From Timema cristinae (lineage: Eukaryota > Arthropoda > Insecta > Phasmatodea > Timematidae), in contig JBCFYV010000935.1 of the NCBI GenBank assembly GCA_039000515.1, forward strand, positions 1,519,652 to 1,583,651: a stretch of 64,000 bases of DNA. Direction: 5' to 3'. Positions 37,615 to 49,499 of the stretch are shown one piece after another; within the stretch, counting starts at the first letter, position 1, and each line of letters starts with the position of its first letter. The notes under the pieces are model-generated. The model was not told the DNA's origin, ran no database searches, and saw nothing but the letters and a program-made list of their open reading frames with translations. The position numbers were made by a program, and so were the translations under genes.

Positions 37615-38064
37615 ATACGTGATAGATGTACTACTATATAGTTAACAAATGTAATGGCATAGACCTGATATGATATAATGTATTGTCTATTATATGGAAA
37701 TATATATATATAAACTAACTCACAAAGACAAAAATTTTACGGAAGGCAAAATAAAATCTTCTACACTGTTTGTTATAGGGAATGGTATATAAAAATGTCC
37801 CAGTGAAACAAATAATTTTTTTTTAAATATATTATACTTTCTATTTAATTCTCCTTCACTTTATTTAACTTTCACTTTTTGAACCGACTGGTCGTATCAA
37901 CTCACGATAATTTCTATATGTGAGAGTTTAAGGGCCTACCAATTTTTCTGGGAAAGGTATTTTCACATACCTTCGAGGGTTCTTCTACGTACCAAATCGA
38001 CATGGGACCAATAGCTCTACCTCCCCTCAGAAGGAGATTGTGCTACAGATTTTTACTGCACGAG
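37615..38064. other. Non-genic stretch
   Basis: AT-rich; nothing recognised. Confidence 0.4.
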
Positions 38065-38160
38065 AAAAATTCGTTAACCCCTGTGGGTTCGAACCCGCGA
38101 ACATCGGTTCCAGTGGCGAGCACTTTACCCCAATACCACTGAGGTCTGCAATATATCATC
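38065..38160 (-). pseudogene. tRNA-like pseudogene or isolated SINE head
   Basis: On the minus strand: TGGTATTGGGG (A-box-like) and GGGTTCGAACCC (good B box / T-arm) at tRNA-like spacing. The bases that should form the acceptor stem do not pair well, so a functional tRNA is unlikely. It may be the head of a third, otherwise unrecognised SINE. Confidence 0.55.
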
Positions 38161-38470
38161 ATCCTCAAATGTGTGGGATATAACGTGTTGTCATTGCTAA
38201 TACGAGTGAAATAACAGCTAAACATACGGGTAATATTACATTTTCTCAGCCCTAGTATATTTGGTTTTACATATTAGCATTAAACATAAGCGCAGCTGAA
38301 AGTTACAACATTCTGTTTGTTTCAAAATTAAAATAGACCCATACATATTTGGGGAATACTAAATATAAATAGAAAGTGTATATATAGCCCACAAATCTAA
38401 ATATGAAATTATCTCAATTTAGTCAAATTTGTGTGTCATGACAGTTTGCCGTTTCATAGACAGTTAAAAA

Positions 38471-39394
38471 GAGCCCCATTACACGTGGTAACTTGTTGCC
38501 TGCAACTAGTTTACACCCATTTGACCGAGGCTTGCAGCTGCACAGATTGTTACGAGCAACGAGTTGCTTCCACCATTAGTGAGCGTCATATTGAGAAAAT
38601 GGCGACGAGAAATGAAGAACTTTTTCTTCTTGCCTTGCTTGTGAAAAAAGAGAAGACGCAAGCCAAGAAAGGTGTGTGTACAGTATATACGATCAAGCAC
38701 GAATTTAAGGGGGTACCACAGGGGGCACATGCCCTCCATTAGGTAGAATATTTGATATGTTTTAGACTAATGGAAGTGAAGGGTGAGGAATGTGGCGACA
38801 ACCAATGAGGTTGTGAGACCAATGAGATTTATATTTTCCATTTTATTGCTAGGTTGTGGAAGAGTAGTGGTGGGCAGTGGGTATTGGCAAGAAGGACGCG
38901 TGTTAAGGAAAAAGATGCCCACCAGTGCACGCAAATGTTTATACATCCAATAGATCTGTGCCCGCCCCCCTTTACAATTTCTAAGTTCATGCTTGCATAT
39001 GATGTTATATTCAAGACCGTATAAAGGTCTTTACTGTACGTCATTTGAGGTTCTGTAGACAATAACACATTTTAATTACTTTTGAATGTCTAAATCATCA
39101 TTTTATGAATTTCTGACCAATATAAAAGAAGACTCGACACTCAAGTGAGAAGGAGTATCCCACTGGAAGTTTCAGTTGTGCAAGCAATTAGTTGCATAGT
39201 GTAATAGGTTACATTTAAAACAATGCCCCAGCTCGAGTGCAGACAACTAAAAGTTGACCGTGCAGTTTCACTGCGAGGAAACTGTCTGCAACTAATTGCC
39301 GACAATGCAACTGAAGTTTCCTATGTAATGGCTTTCATTTAAACCAAAGCTTCCTCACATTTTCGTCAACTAGTTAACCCGTGTAATAGGAGTC
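38471..39394 (+). mobile_element. PIF/Harbinger-like non-autonomous element
   Basis: Terminal inverted repeats of 30 bp (38471-38500 and 39365-39394) match at 23 of 30 positions; the shared core is ATTACACG followed by TAACT and GTTG. Inside, a plus-strand frame from ATG at 38599 reads MATRNEELFLLALLVKKEK, like the start of a PIF/Harbinger nuclease, ending near a donor-like GGTGTGTGT at about 38671; the catalytic part is missing. At 924 bp it is too short for an autonomous element. A TTA sits next to each end, but not at matching distance, so the 3-bp duplication expected for this superfamily is unproven. Confidence 0.5.
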
Positions 39395-39396
39395 TT

Positions 39397-39642
39397 ACTC
39401 ACTCCTGTGGTCTCAGGGTCAAAGGCGCTACTCACGCAATAGTCTAAACTGCTGATGACAGTGAGATCGAGGTACGACTCTCGGTTGGGTGTACTGAGGG
39501 TTCTTATCGCAAACAGTTTTCCAATCTCCCTCCCTGCAAATGCGTGTAAACTTAATCTAAATATAACTTAACTCATCCCTAAAACCACTAGCGTATTTAG
39601 TACTTAAGTGTATAGCCCGAACGGTTAGTACGACATGGTGCT
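39397..39642 (+). mobile_element. SINE B, diverged
   Basis: Head 'ctcctgtggtctcagggtcaaaggcg', B-box-like 'gaggtacgactctcgg', body 'ctgcaaatgcgtgtaaactt' and tail 'actagcgtatttagtacttaagtgtatagcccgaa'. It starts within 3 bp of the Harbinger-like terminal repeat. Confidence 0.8.
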
Positions 39643-40317
39643 TGTGAAAATGTACAGTGTTTAAATACTAAATACAGAACTAGCAGTTTTTATGGGCTAT
39701 CTGCCTACAAATAAAATACCTTTTTCCTAAAATATTCTTGTTCCATGCTGTGTATCCATTTTAAGATATTCTTTGATCAAGTCTCGGACATTATTCGACA
39801 TCAGACATCTCTTACATTATCTTCTCATTCTGCATTCCAACAAGAGATTTGGAATTATGTATGAATTTATATAAAAAAAACTATACTATTTAAAAATATA
39901 CTTATCCAATATGACTGCCTTGAAATTTCTAAAACATGCTTAAAATGAATTTAAAATTTCTCTTAATGCCTAAAATTGACTCCATAATGACTAAAATAAA
40001 AAAATTACCTGAAACTCCATAATACAAAATTCAACAAAAAAATTGCCAAAGAATTACCTCTAAAATATACATTTCTACACTAAGGGGTCATGAACAGGGT
40101 TTGTGTAACTATGAGCATTGTATGCGACCAAGCAAAAAAAAAAGATGACATAATCTGGGCCCTGTTAATTAGTACACTATATATAAGACAACTGGATTTT
40201 AATTTTAATAATAATTGTTATTACTGTTATTATTATAATATCAATATGTTTGAATAAAGATAATATACAGAAATCCGTTGTAAAATGTAGAAATGTGTCC
40301 GTATTTCACAGCCCCGC
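39643..40317. other. Non-genic AT-rich stretch
   Basis: No gene or repeat recognised. Confidence 0.4.
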
Positions 40318-41020
40318 CAAGGATATCAGCAGTGATCAAGCGACCTAATCTGGTAACAGCTTGACTTCAAGAATATCGGCAGTGATCAAGCAAGCCAATC
40401 TGGTAACAGCTTGACGTCAAGAATATCAGCAATGATCAAGCGAGCCAATCTGGTAACAGCTTGACTTCAAGAATATCGGCAGTGATCAAGCAAGCCAATC
40501 TGGTAACAGCTTGACGTCAAGAATATCAGCAGTGATCAAGCGAGCCAATCTGGTAACAGCTTGAAGTCAAGAATATCAGCAGTGATCGAACGAGCCAATC
40601 TGGTAACAGCTTGACTTCAAGAATGTCAGCAGTGATCAAGCGACCTAATCTAGTAACAGCTTGACTTCAAGAATATCGGCAGTGATCAAGCGAGCCAATC
40701 TGGTAACAGCTTGACGTCAAGAATATCAGCAGTGATTAAGCGAACCAATCTGGTAACAGCTTGAAGTCAAGAATATCAGCAGTGATTAAGCGAACCAATC
40801 TGGTAACAGCTTGACGTCAAGAATATCAGCAGTGATTAAGCGAACCAATCTGGTAACAGCTTGAAGTCAAGAATATCAGCAGTGATTAAGCGAACCAATC
40901 TGGTAACAGCTTGAAGTCAAGAATATCAGCAGTGATCAAGCGAACCAATCTGGTAACAGCTTGAAGTCAAGAATATCGGCAGTGATCAAGCGAGCCAATC
41001 TGATATTAGCTTGACGTCAA
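40318..41020. repeat. 50-bp minisatellite, first array, about 14 copies
   Basis: Unit of 50 bp: AAGAATATCAGCAGTGATCA, AGCGAGCCAATCTGGTAACA, GCTTGACGTC. Main variants are cttc/cgtc/agtc at the unit end, and 'gatcaag' versus 'gattaag'. The same unit forms the second array at 41974-42757. Confidence 0.95.
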
Positions 41021-41400
41021 GATCGTTTCATTTGTTTCGACGCAAAGTTCAAAAAACTTGACAGCCTTCATTGTGTTTACTTCTTCTTATTTGAAAATAG
41101 CCTAGTCTTCTTTGACGACATGTTTGGGTGTTATTGTTGATGTTACACCATACTCAGGTCTTATTAATGATGAAGATATTCTGTTAAATACACATTATAA
41201 GAAAGGCTCTGATAATTATTAGGTATATGTAAAAACTTTTTGTTGAATCTATATCTACTTAAAATATTTCATGATGTTTACAACCTTTCCTATAATATGT
41301 ATTTAATAGAATATCATTCTTATCATAAATAAGACCTGAAGATGAAGTAACATCAATAATAACACCGAAACAGATCATCAAAGAAGATTAAACTGTCAAA
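41021..41400. repeat. Array flank, copy 1 of a 380-bp duplication
   Basis: Non-coding sequence that follows the first array and stops exactly at the gap. It recurs at 42758-43137 at a constant offset of 1737 bp with only a handful of substitutions and no indel that I can see. Confidence 0.9.
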
Positions 41401-41500
41401 NNNNNNNNNNNNNNNNNNNNNNNNNNNNNNNNNNNNNNNNNNNNNNNNNNNNNNNNNNNNNNNNNNNNNNNNNNNNNNNNNNNNNNNNNNNNNNNNNNNN
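41401..41500. other. Scaffold gap (100 N)
   Basis: Exactly 100 undetermined bases between copy 1 of the duplicated flank and new sequence. The true distance is unknown. Confidence 0.99.
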
Positions 41501-41654
41501 TCGACTCATGAAACAACAACATATATCATCATCATACCTTATACACACCTTCCCACATCCCAACAAAAGAAAATCCTCCCCAAATCCCGAGACCCAGCGC
41601 GATCGTTCACTATCACCAACTTCACTCACAGTGTCAATAATTATACAATTGTTT

Positions 41655-41973
41655 GTACAAGGTATCAATTTATTCAAGAGGCCAGGAGTCACGATAGTGA
41701 CTCCGTACTCTAACACAAATATAGCCCTTTCACAGGCGGCCTAGCTTGGCATCAGAGTCAAGGTAGAAATGTCCTGCGTCGGGCTACAAAAAACCACACA
41801 CCTGTAGTATTCTGCAGGCTCATTTCATCTGTTCCATTTCATCAGGTAAACAAGTTCATTCGCGAGGTTAAGAGTCATGACAATGACTCGGTACTCAAAC
41901 AACAAATCAGCCCTTTCATAGACAACCTGGCGTGGCATAACTGTCAAGTCAGATGTTCTATGTCGGGCAACAG
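41655..41973. repeat. Two diverged direct repeats of about 130 bp
   Basis: 41660-41788 and 41845-41973 share, in order, 'gag.cca.gagtca.ga.a.tgactc.gtactc', 'agccctttca.ag.c..cct.gc.tggcat' and 'atgt.ct..gtcgggc.aca'. The two are about 185 bp apart start to start and clearly older than the neighbouring 380-bp duplication. The class is unknown. Confidence 0.65.
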
Positions 41974-42757
41974 CCGAACGGCCAATCTGGTAACACCTTG
42001 AAGTCAAGAATATCAGCATTGATCAAGCGAGCCAATCTGGTAACAGCTTGAAGTCAAGAATATCAACAGTGATCAAGCGAGACAATCTGGTAACACCTTG
42101 AAGTCAAGAATATCAGCAATGATCAAGCGAGCCAATCTGGTAACAGCTTGAAGTCAAGAATATCAGCAGTGATCAAGCGAGCCAATCTGGTAACACCTTG
42201 AAGTCAAGAATATCAGCAATGATCAAGCGAGCCAATCTGGTAACACCTTGAAGTCAAGAATATCAGCAGTGATCAAGCGACCTAATCTAGTAACAGCTTG
42301 AAGTCAAGAATATCAGCAATGATCAAGCGAGCCAATCTGGCAACACCTTGAAGTCAAGAATATCAGCAGTGACCAAGCGAGCCAATCTGGTAACACCTTG
42401 AAGTCAAGAATATCAGCAGTGATCAAGCAAGCCAATCTGGTAACAGCTTGAAGTCAAGAATATCAGCATTGATCAAGCGAGCCAATCTGGTAACAGCTTG
42501 AAGTCAAGAATATCAGCAGTGATCAAGAGAGCAAATCTGGTAACAGCTTGAAGTCAAGAATATCAGCAATGATCAAGCGAGCCAATCTGGTAACACCTTG
42601 AAGTCAAGAATATCAGCAGTGATCAAGCGAGCCAATCTGGTAACAGCTTGACGTCAAGAATATCAGCAGTGATCGAACGAGCCAATCTGGTAACACCTTG
42701 AAGTCAAGGATATCAGCAGTGATCAAGCGAGCCAATCTGGTAACAGCTTGACGTCAA
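41974..42757. repeat. 50-bp minisatellite, second array, about 15-16 copies
   Basis: Same 50-bp unit as at 40318, but here most units read 'taacaccttgaagtc', a variant rare in the first array, so the arrays have partly homogenised on their own. Confidence 0.95.
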
Positions 42758-43137
42758 GATCGTTTCATTTGTTTCGACGCAAAGTTCGAAAAACTTGACA
42801 GCCTTCATTGTGTTTACTTCTTCTTATTTGAAATTAGCCTAGTCTTCTTTGACGACATGTTTGGGTGTTATTGTTGATGTTACACCATACTCAGTTCTTA
42901 TTAATGATGAAGATATTCTGTTAAATACACATTATAAGAAAGGCTCTGATAATTATTAGGTATATGTAAACACTTTTTGTTGAATCTATATCTACTTAAA
43001 ATATTTCATGATGTTTACAACCTTTCCTATAATATGTATTTAATAGAATATCATTCTTATCATAAATAAGACCTGAAGATGGCGTAACATCAATAATAAC
43101 ACCGAAACAGATCATCAAAGAAGATTAAACTGTCAAA
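42758..43137. repeat. Array flank, copy 2 of a 380-bp duplication
   Basis: Matches 41021-41400 base for base at +1737, except for scattered substitutions, for example 'ctcagttctt' versus 'ctcaggtctt' and 'gatggcgtaac' versus 'gatgaagtaac'. Confidence 0.9.
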
Positions 43138-43778
43138 TAAAAAGAAGGGAATAAAATTAAAGTAGATGTAATAATGTAATTTATTACTCCTTACCAAACC
43201 AAATATGAACTTTAATAAAAATATTGAACACTTATATTGATTGATAGGTTTTTGTATTATAACATGGATGACACTCAAGAGACTGATTCATTACCAACTA
43301 CACAGTCAAAGATAGAATGGCTCCAAAACACCTAGAAAACTGATTAATTATTATATTAAGAGACATTCAGAATGCAAACCTTATTTTTAAAGTGCAGGTT
43401 TTTCCCCCAAGCTTATGAAAAAATATGTGAAACTAAATAATGTACAATAGCAAACCCAAATATAAATTGCACTATACTTATGTAAAACATTTTTTTAATC
43501 CCAGTTTTAAATTTTATAGTTTTGTTTTTAAAGAATTAATGTCCTCATTTGTATGTTTGGACCGATAAAAAAGATCAATGTTGGGTCCACAAGGATCAAC
43601 AATTCGTATTAAAATTTCAACTTGCAGTTAAAGTTTTTGACATTTTATTAGGTGTTTCAAATATTCATGCCATCGCATTACTATTAAATTCCTCATTTAT
43701 AATAATAATAATAATAATAATAATTAGCACCGCGTCTTACTACCCGTTCGGGTTATACGCTGTAAGTACTAATTACGC

Positions 43779-45527
43779 TGTAGCTATTATTGCTCCAAGT
43801 CAACAGAATGGGGACTGTCAAGTATAAACATCACTTACCCAATACCACTAATCTTGCCGAGCACCTTGCGCAAACGAACATCCGACTACACGAACCACAA
43901 GTGAACAACTGCCAAGACTGAGCCAAGTTCCGCCTCTCGCCACTAGAGCCCGGCACCACCACAACCATGATCAATCCGCCCAACTTCAAGAAACGAGAAG
44001 AAGATGGTAACTGCCAGGCTTTGCCAGAATAATATAGAATGTTCTTCTGCCGGCGCGCCCCCTTCCTTTGTGCCTATCCTGTTCGATGAGTGTGCCATAT
44101 AAAAGACCATCCGTCGAGGAAGACGTCACTCTTGGACTTGGCTGCGACCATGTAGGACTAAGCGTCGGCTTAACGGACATATTACATTAATGTAAGAATA
44201 AAATCCAATTTCGGTTTAAATGTAAATTATGGGAACTAGTCAAAATTCTTTTTTAGATCTTTTATCAAATTTAATTATAAATGTATTTGCGTATATCTTC
44301 GTCATTTAATTTACTTTATAATGAGAGTATTGTAAAGTCTGACATTTTCTGTGTTATGGATATTAGGCATTATGCGCGAAAATTATACTCAACCAATTAA
44401 CTTTATTTGTTTCTCAGTAGTATTTAGGTTAGATGAGTGTAGTAAATATGAAAATTTGAGAGTGTTGTTAGATCAGAACTTTTCTATATTATCCATAATG
44501 ATTGAAAGTCTAAAATTTCAAAAGTAACTTTATTTCGTCTCTATTGCAAATGTGGCATTTTGGGTTTTGGTAAACATTAAGGTGGGAAAGTGTTTGAAAT
44601 ATGGTGCCGAGATTTTCAATATTAGTAGAATGGAGTATTGCACTAGATTATTATATAGATCAACTTAACTTTATATATTTTTTTTTTTACTAGTTTCTCG
44701 ATTGTTATTTTAAGGATAGTTTTGTTAATATCTATTTTGTGCCAAAATAGTAACAAATAAACAAACTTAATGGGGTAATGTTAGGAAATATCCTTGATAT
44801 TTATAATAGTACTATAATCCTTGTTTAGGACATAGGCTAAAGCTTTTGTGAGTTACGCTAGTAGGTTGTTAGGGTTAACGTTAAATGTTATTGGCATTAG
44901 GTATTTTTGATGGAACTAAAACTTTTAGTAACTTGTGGCATTTTCGCAACAACATCAAAAATGTGTTAGTTAGGAGAGATCATTTACTGTATGACGTATG
45001 ATCATATTAAATTAATATTATGCATCAATATTTGTATTTACGTAATATGTTTAGGGTACATAATAAATAACGTAATGATTAGAAGGAAAAGAGTAAATAT
45101 TTATGGAACAATGTTTTTATTGGATAATATAAATATAACTGAATTATTAAATGCTCTTCAAATAATATGCTTATTATCTAATAAAGTGGCATAAATAAAA
45201 TCTAAAAGATTCTAAGACTTGAATTTATTCTATTACATAATTACGCCATATTATCCCTATGTCTAGAAAAGGTGCGAGGGATTAGCCTTCAACCTTTTTA
45301 TATATTGATATGTTAGGCAACCTGAGAAGGTGGACCGTTGTTTCCCGCTACTCACAAGAGTGAGTTGCGTGCGCTGGGGACATGCTAAATGTCCAGCATT
45401 TTATAACTCACAACTTTAGGATATTCACTTTGCGCGCTCCTCTATATTCTATTTTATTTTTCTTTAACTGTAGATTTTGTTTATATTTATGTATTGAATC
45501 CCTCTAGTTTGGAGCTTAGGGATTACA
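43779..45527. mobile_element. Probable solo LTR, 1749 bp
   Basis: Begins TGTAGC and ends GATTACA (TG…CA, the LTR rule). It is flanked by a 4-bp duplication ACGC at 43775-43778 and 45528-45531, inside a SINE that is otherwise contiguous, so both boundaries are exact. A TATA box (TATAAAAG, 44098-44105) and an AATAAA (44197-44202) lie in the first 430 bp in plus orientation. No gag or pol and no second LTR are seen, so a solo LTR left by recombination fits. At 1.7 kb it is long, and a non-autonomous element with terminal repeats too diverged to notice remains possible. Gypsy or BEL/Pao origin fits the 4-bp duplication but is not shown. Confidence 0.75.
44098..44105 (+). promoter_or_regulatory. 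TATA box in the LTR-like insertion
   Basis: TATAAAAG about 320 bp from the 5' end of the insertion, about 100 bp upstream of an AATAAA signal. This spacing suits an LTR promoter and R region. Confidence 0.5.
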
Positions 45528-46980
45528 ACGCTAATGGATTAGGAATTGGGAGGTTGATTTAGAGGAAGTGAACCCGCATTTGCGTGAAAGGAGAGTGGAA
45601 ACCCATTTAGGAAAAACCGCCCCCAGTTCACCCGACCGAGATTCGAACTTCGATCTCCCCATCCTCAGCAATAGAGCTGAACACGACAAGCGCGTTAGCC
45701 AAATACGCCACCGAGGCGGGTCCCTCATTTTAAATTTTGACCAATAAAAAATTTAACTATTGACTATTGAGTCTAAAATGGATATAGATCATTGTTGTAC
45801 AAACATTTCTCCAAAGAGGTTTTAGAAAAACAGCATACACTTTTAGAGACTTACTTATATTTAATTACCCTATTAAATTGGAGAATTATTTCGTTAAAAC
45901 TTAAGTAGTATCTCTTTACAACTAAACCTCACAAAATTGTATTAATATATTTGCCAATATCTCAGAAACTGTTAGATTTATAAATACATATTTCATATAA
46001 AAGTTTTTTTATTTTTAATAGTACTACAATTTTGCAATGAAAAGTTATTTATATCTCAAATAGTTGAGGATATACGGAAGTTTCTGCTTCTGTAAAGTAG
46101 CCTAAACCTCATGTTCATGGTAAAATGACAAAACCAGTTTACTTATAATCTTAATCAACCCTTAGATACGAATTTTAATCAAAATCTTTGGAGTCGATTT
46201 TGAGAAAATCAATTTTTTCTCTTTTCGATCTTTCTTAAACTAATCTTAATTTCAAGTTTAAATAAACACACAGATAGACGTCATTGCAAATACCACTTTC
46301 TAGAAATTGGTTCTCTTGAGACGTCGACATTCATCAACATTTCAGTTTAGATTTTCTTTTGCGGTCTCAATAATTTTACCTTTTGTTTTCGAAAAGTTAA
46401 AAAATATATATATTTTCGTATAGCTTAAAAGTTATTGTTTTTATAAAAATATGCTTCTTATATAATATTGGTAATATAAGGGACCTACATATGTGAAATG
46501 ATAAGTAATTTCATATCACAAATAGTTTAGGAGATATTATTAAAAAAGATAATTTACGCATCAGACCGAAGCCCTTAAAGCCATTTTGGCAAAATATTGA
46601 GAGAAGCCATTTTGTTTGAAATATTTATAAATGTTTAGAAATAAAATTTAATCAAAATCGTTTGAGCTGATTTTGAGAAAAACGACTTTTTCTCTTTTTA
46701 CCCTTCAGTAAACTACCCTTAATTTTAGGGTTAGATATCCAATTTCCAATATCACTCGGAGCAACCCTATGAAAACCCTAGATACCAAGTTTTATCCCGA
46801 TCGTTAAAATACTTTAGGCTCTATTTGGAGGTACAGACAGAGAGACGGAAAGTAAAAAACAACTTTTTTGGATTCGGGAGGTAATGAAACGTCAAGATTA
46901 ATCAAAATATTGAGTTAAATTTTTTTGACGATCACAATACTTTCTCTACCTGTAAGATAGTGAGAAGGTAAAAGAGTCCC

Positions 46981-47394
46981 AATGGGGCTTCTGTACATTG
47001 ACCGTAATTGTATTCAAGCATCTATTTAAATATTTTTATATAACATGCTACATTTTTCATTTTAATTGAAACATTTTATTTTATTTCATTTTATTGATAA
47101 ATTTTATATACCAAATTATAAAGTTTATATTTTATTTAAACTATTTGTGATGTGTTACACCTAACTTTAATGCAATTTAAAGTATTCTGAAATTTAATAT
47201 CACATACTTAGTTACCAATTATTGCGTCTAAAAGTAATTAAACCAATAAAATAATATAATTATTGACGAATTCTAAAATTTCATATAACTCATTTAAAAT
47301 ATAATTCATATAAAACAAAGCTTTGTTACCATGTAACTAAATGATTAAAATAATATGGTTGGGGTTAATGTTCTAGATCTTGGCCGTTTGACCT
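46981..47394. other. AT-rich spacer
   Basis: No gene or repeat recognised between family X and the R1-like LINE. Confidence 0.4.
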
Positions 47395-47562
47395 TATCTT
47401 ACCTCTGCTCTCCTGATAGGTGTATGGGGGAATTCGTTCCTGAGGTGCACACCATTAGGACGAATTCCATTATTCCCAGATGTCCCATGTCCCAGATGTC
47501 CCATGGTAGAGGGTAGATAGACTATGGTAGATAATAATTAGTAAAAGATCAAGAATTTAGGG

Positions 47563-48590
47563 TTGGAGGCTGGAAAGATGTGCAAATCCTTGATTGAGTT
47601 TATGGATGGTATGGTGGGAAAATATGGTATATTAAATAAGGGGGATGTTGCGTCACTAAATGAGAAGTTCACTCTATTAATGATCAATATGGCAACGAAG
47701 GAAGGGAGAATAGAACAACTGGAGAAGGATAATGCACGGCTATGAGAGGAGGTTAAGGGAGCAAGTATAGGATATGGGCAAGGTATCTCTTACGCCACAA
47801 TGGTGGAAAGAGGGACGCAGAAAGTTGGAGAAGTAAATCAAAGGGTAAATATACCGGAGTTAAGTAAGAAATACAATAAAAATTTTCATAGGGTCGAAGA
47901 CTGATAAGAATGTAAATCAGGTGAAGGAGACGATGTATGAGAATGTAGATTCAGCTAAGGAACAATTGAGAATCAAATCAATCAGACAAGAGGGGTAATT
48001 ACTAGTCGTGGAAACGAATATGGAAGCGGATGTAAAAATATGATGAAGAAAGAGGGAATCAGAAGGACCTTACCTAAATTGTGAGAAACCACGGATGAGG
48101 AGGCCTTTCGTTAAAATGTAAGATATCCCGGCAAACCTGATGGAAGAGAAGCTAAAGGAAGTAACGTATCAACAGAATGTTGCCATTAAAATATCGAAAG
48201 AGGATCTCTAAGAGGGCTTTGAATAAAGATTTAAAATGAGAAGAAGGAACAGATAAGTCTATAGCCATGCTATTGAAGTTATCCTTAATATTATGAGCAT
48301 CTTTTTGGGTGTTAGCGTGTGCACAAGATTCAGTAGCTTCTCGGTAAAAGACTACATGGTTGTCACTAGATGTCATAAATGTAGGGACTTTGGGCATATA
48401 ATGTCCAAGTGTGGCAAAAATTCTAGGTGTGAAAAATGCAGAGAAAAGGGGCTTGATTTAAAGTCATGTAAAAGTAAGGAGGAGAAATGCATACCTTCCT
48501 CAAGCAGAAACAGAGAAAAGGAAAGGACAAAGTTAAAAAGCCAGACCTACCAGATGATGCTTAGACGAAATCAAGAGAAGAATGATTATG
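47563..48590 (+). pseudogene. R1-like LINE ORF1 (gag-like) remnant
   Basis: The start at 47563 reads MEAGKMCKSLIEFMDGMVG and continues as a coiled-coil-like, lysine/glutamate-rich segment (KEGRIEQLEKDNARL) before a stop. The zinc-knuckle part is at 48371-48412 as CHKCRDFGHIMSKC (CX2CX4HX4C, complete). It is followed at 48428 by CEKCREKGLDLKSC, a second knuckle whose histidine is replaced by leucine. In intact R1 elements these knuckles bind nucleic acid in the RNP. Stops and frameshifts throughout. Confidence 0.8.
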
Positions 48591-49499
48591 GCCTGTGAAG
48601 TACTAAGAACATTAGCAAACATCCTAGAAGACATATTGAGGCTCCTTAGGAATACGGCGAAGAAAAGAGAAGATATGAACAAAGAAACAAATGCCAAAAA
48701 GAATAAGATGCCTTCAGGATTATGGAGGGATAGAGAAAGAGCCCTATGCTTCAGGTGGAGGTTCAGGGGATATTTTCAGATAAGTAGTATAATGGCTGAG
48801 ACGCAAAATGAAAAAGAGGAAGAATAAAGTGAAATAGTGAATGTAGAAGCGAAGCAGAGGGCTATATTAGTAAAGAGTTCAGAGAAGATAACATGTAAAT
48901 TTTGGAGGGAAGATTGATATACAGAGAAGATGGGGTGGAGAGGATTTGGTGAGGTAGACAAGAAAAAAAAATTAAGGGTGCGAATCAGAGGGAAAAGGAA
49001 TGGGTACTGGGAAAAGAAGGTGAAACTCATGAGGGAAAATGTGAGTTTGATAAAAGAGTAAGAGGTAATGGAAAAATGATGGTATACTTAGTCCTAAAAC
49101 ATGATAAACAGAAGAAGCCACTGGAAATCGAGGGAATTGTAAAGAATATACACAATAACTTTGAAGAAACGTTGAAAATATTATGATTTAACGAAGAAAA
49201 TGTACTACAATGGCACTACGACAGCTAATAAAAACTGGCCATGAAAAGGGACGTAACGTAACCTTTCCCACCACAGAATTTCATGACAGAATACAGTGTG
49301 AGTTGTTCCACGGAATATGTGGAGTTAAAATCATGGCTAATAAAAGTATCGGATAGAAAGCAAGAAAAACTGGATGAAGAGATGTTGTGTGACCATTTAA
49401 TAAAGGCACACGAGAGAGCGGAATTCAACCTCCACTTACGATTGCCCCAGTGCTACGCGCATACATGCCATCCGTAAATAGTAAATTTAAGTATCCATG

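Larger units (their letters stand above)
43698..45722 (-). mobile_element. SINE B split by a later insertion
   Basis: The tail part (43698-43778: AAT run, then 'ttagcaccgcgtcttactacccgtt') and the body-head part (45528-45721: 'aatggattaggaattgggagg' to 'ccaccgaggcggg') join perfectly into one minus-strand SINE B if 43779-45531 is removed. The SINE lies in family X with a short duplication (CCTCATTT) at 43691 and 45723. The head matches the reference copy at 20874 closely. Confidence 0.88.
43440..46980 (-). repeat. Family X repeat, second long copy, interrupted
   Basis: 43440-43696 matches 25430-25680 ('cttatgtaaaacattttt', 'gttgggtccacaagg', 'attaaattcctcattta'). After an insertion, 45723-46975 matches 25670-26990 in the same order, including both downstream modules and the terminal 'gacgatcacaatactttctctacctgtaagatagtgagaa'. 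The conserved module order at two places argues that this is one repeat family of at least 1.5 kb and not a chance cluster. Confidence 0.75.

Noticed and set aside
38829..39068. 79-aa minus-strand frame
   Set aside because: It lies inside the Harbinger-like element with no nuclease motif and no protein-like pattern.
41396..41716. 106-aa minus-strand frame
   Set aside because: One third of it is undetermined bases from the scaffold gap, and the rest falls in non-coding repeats.
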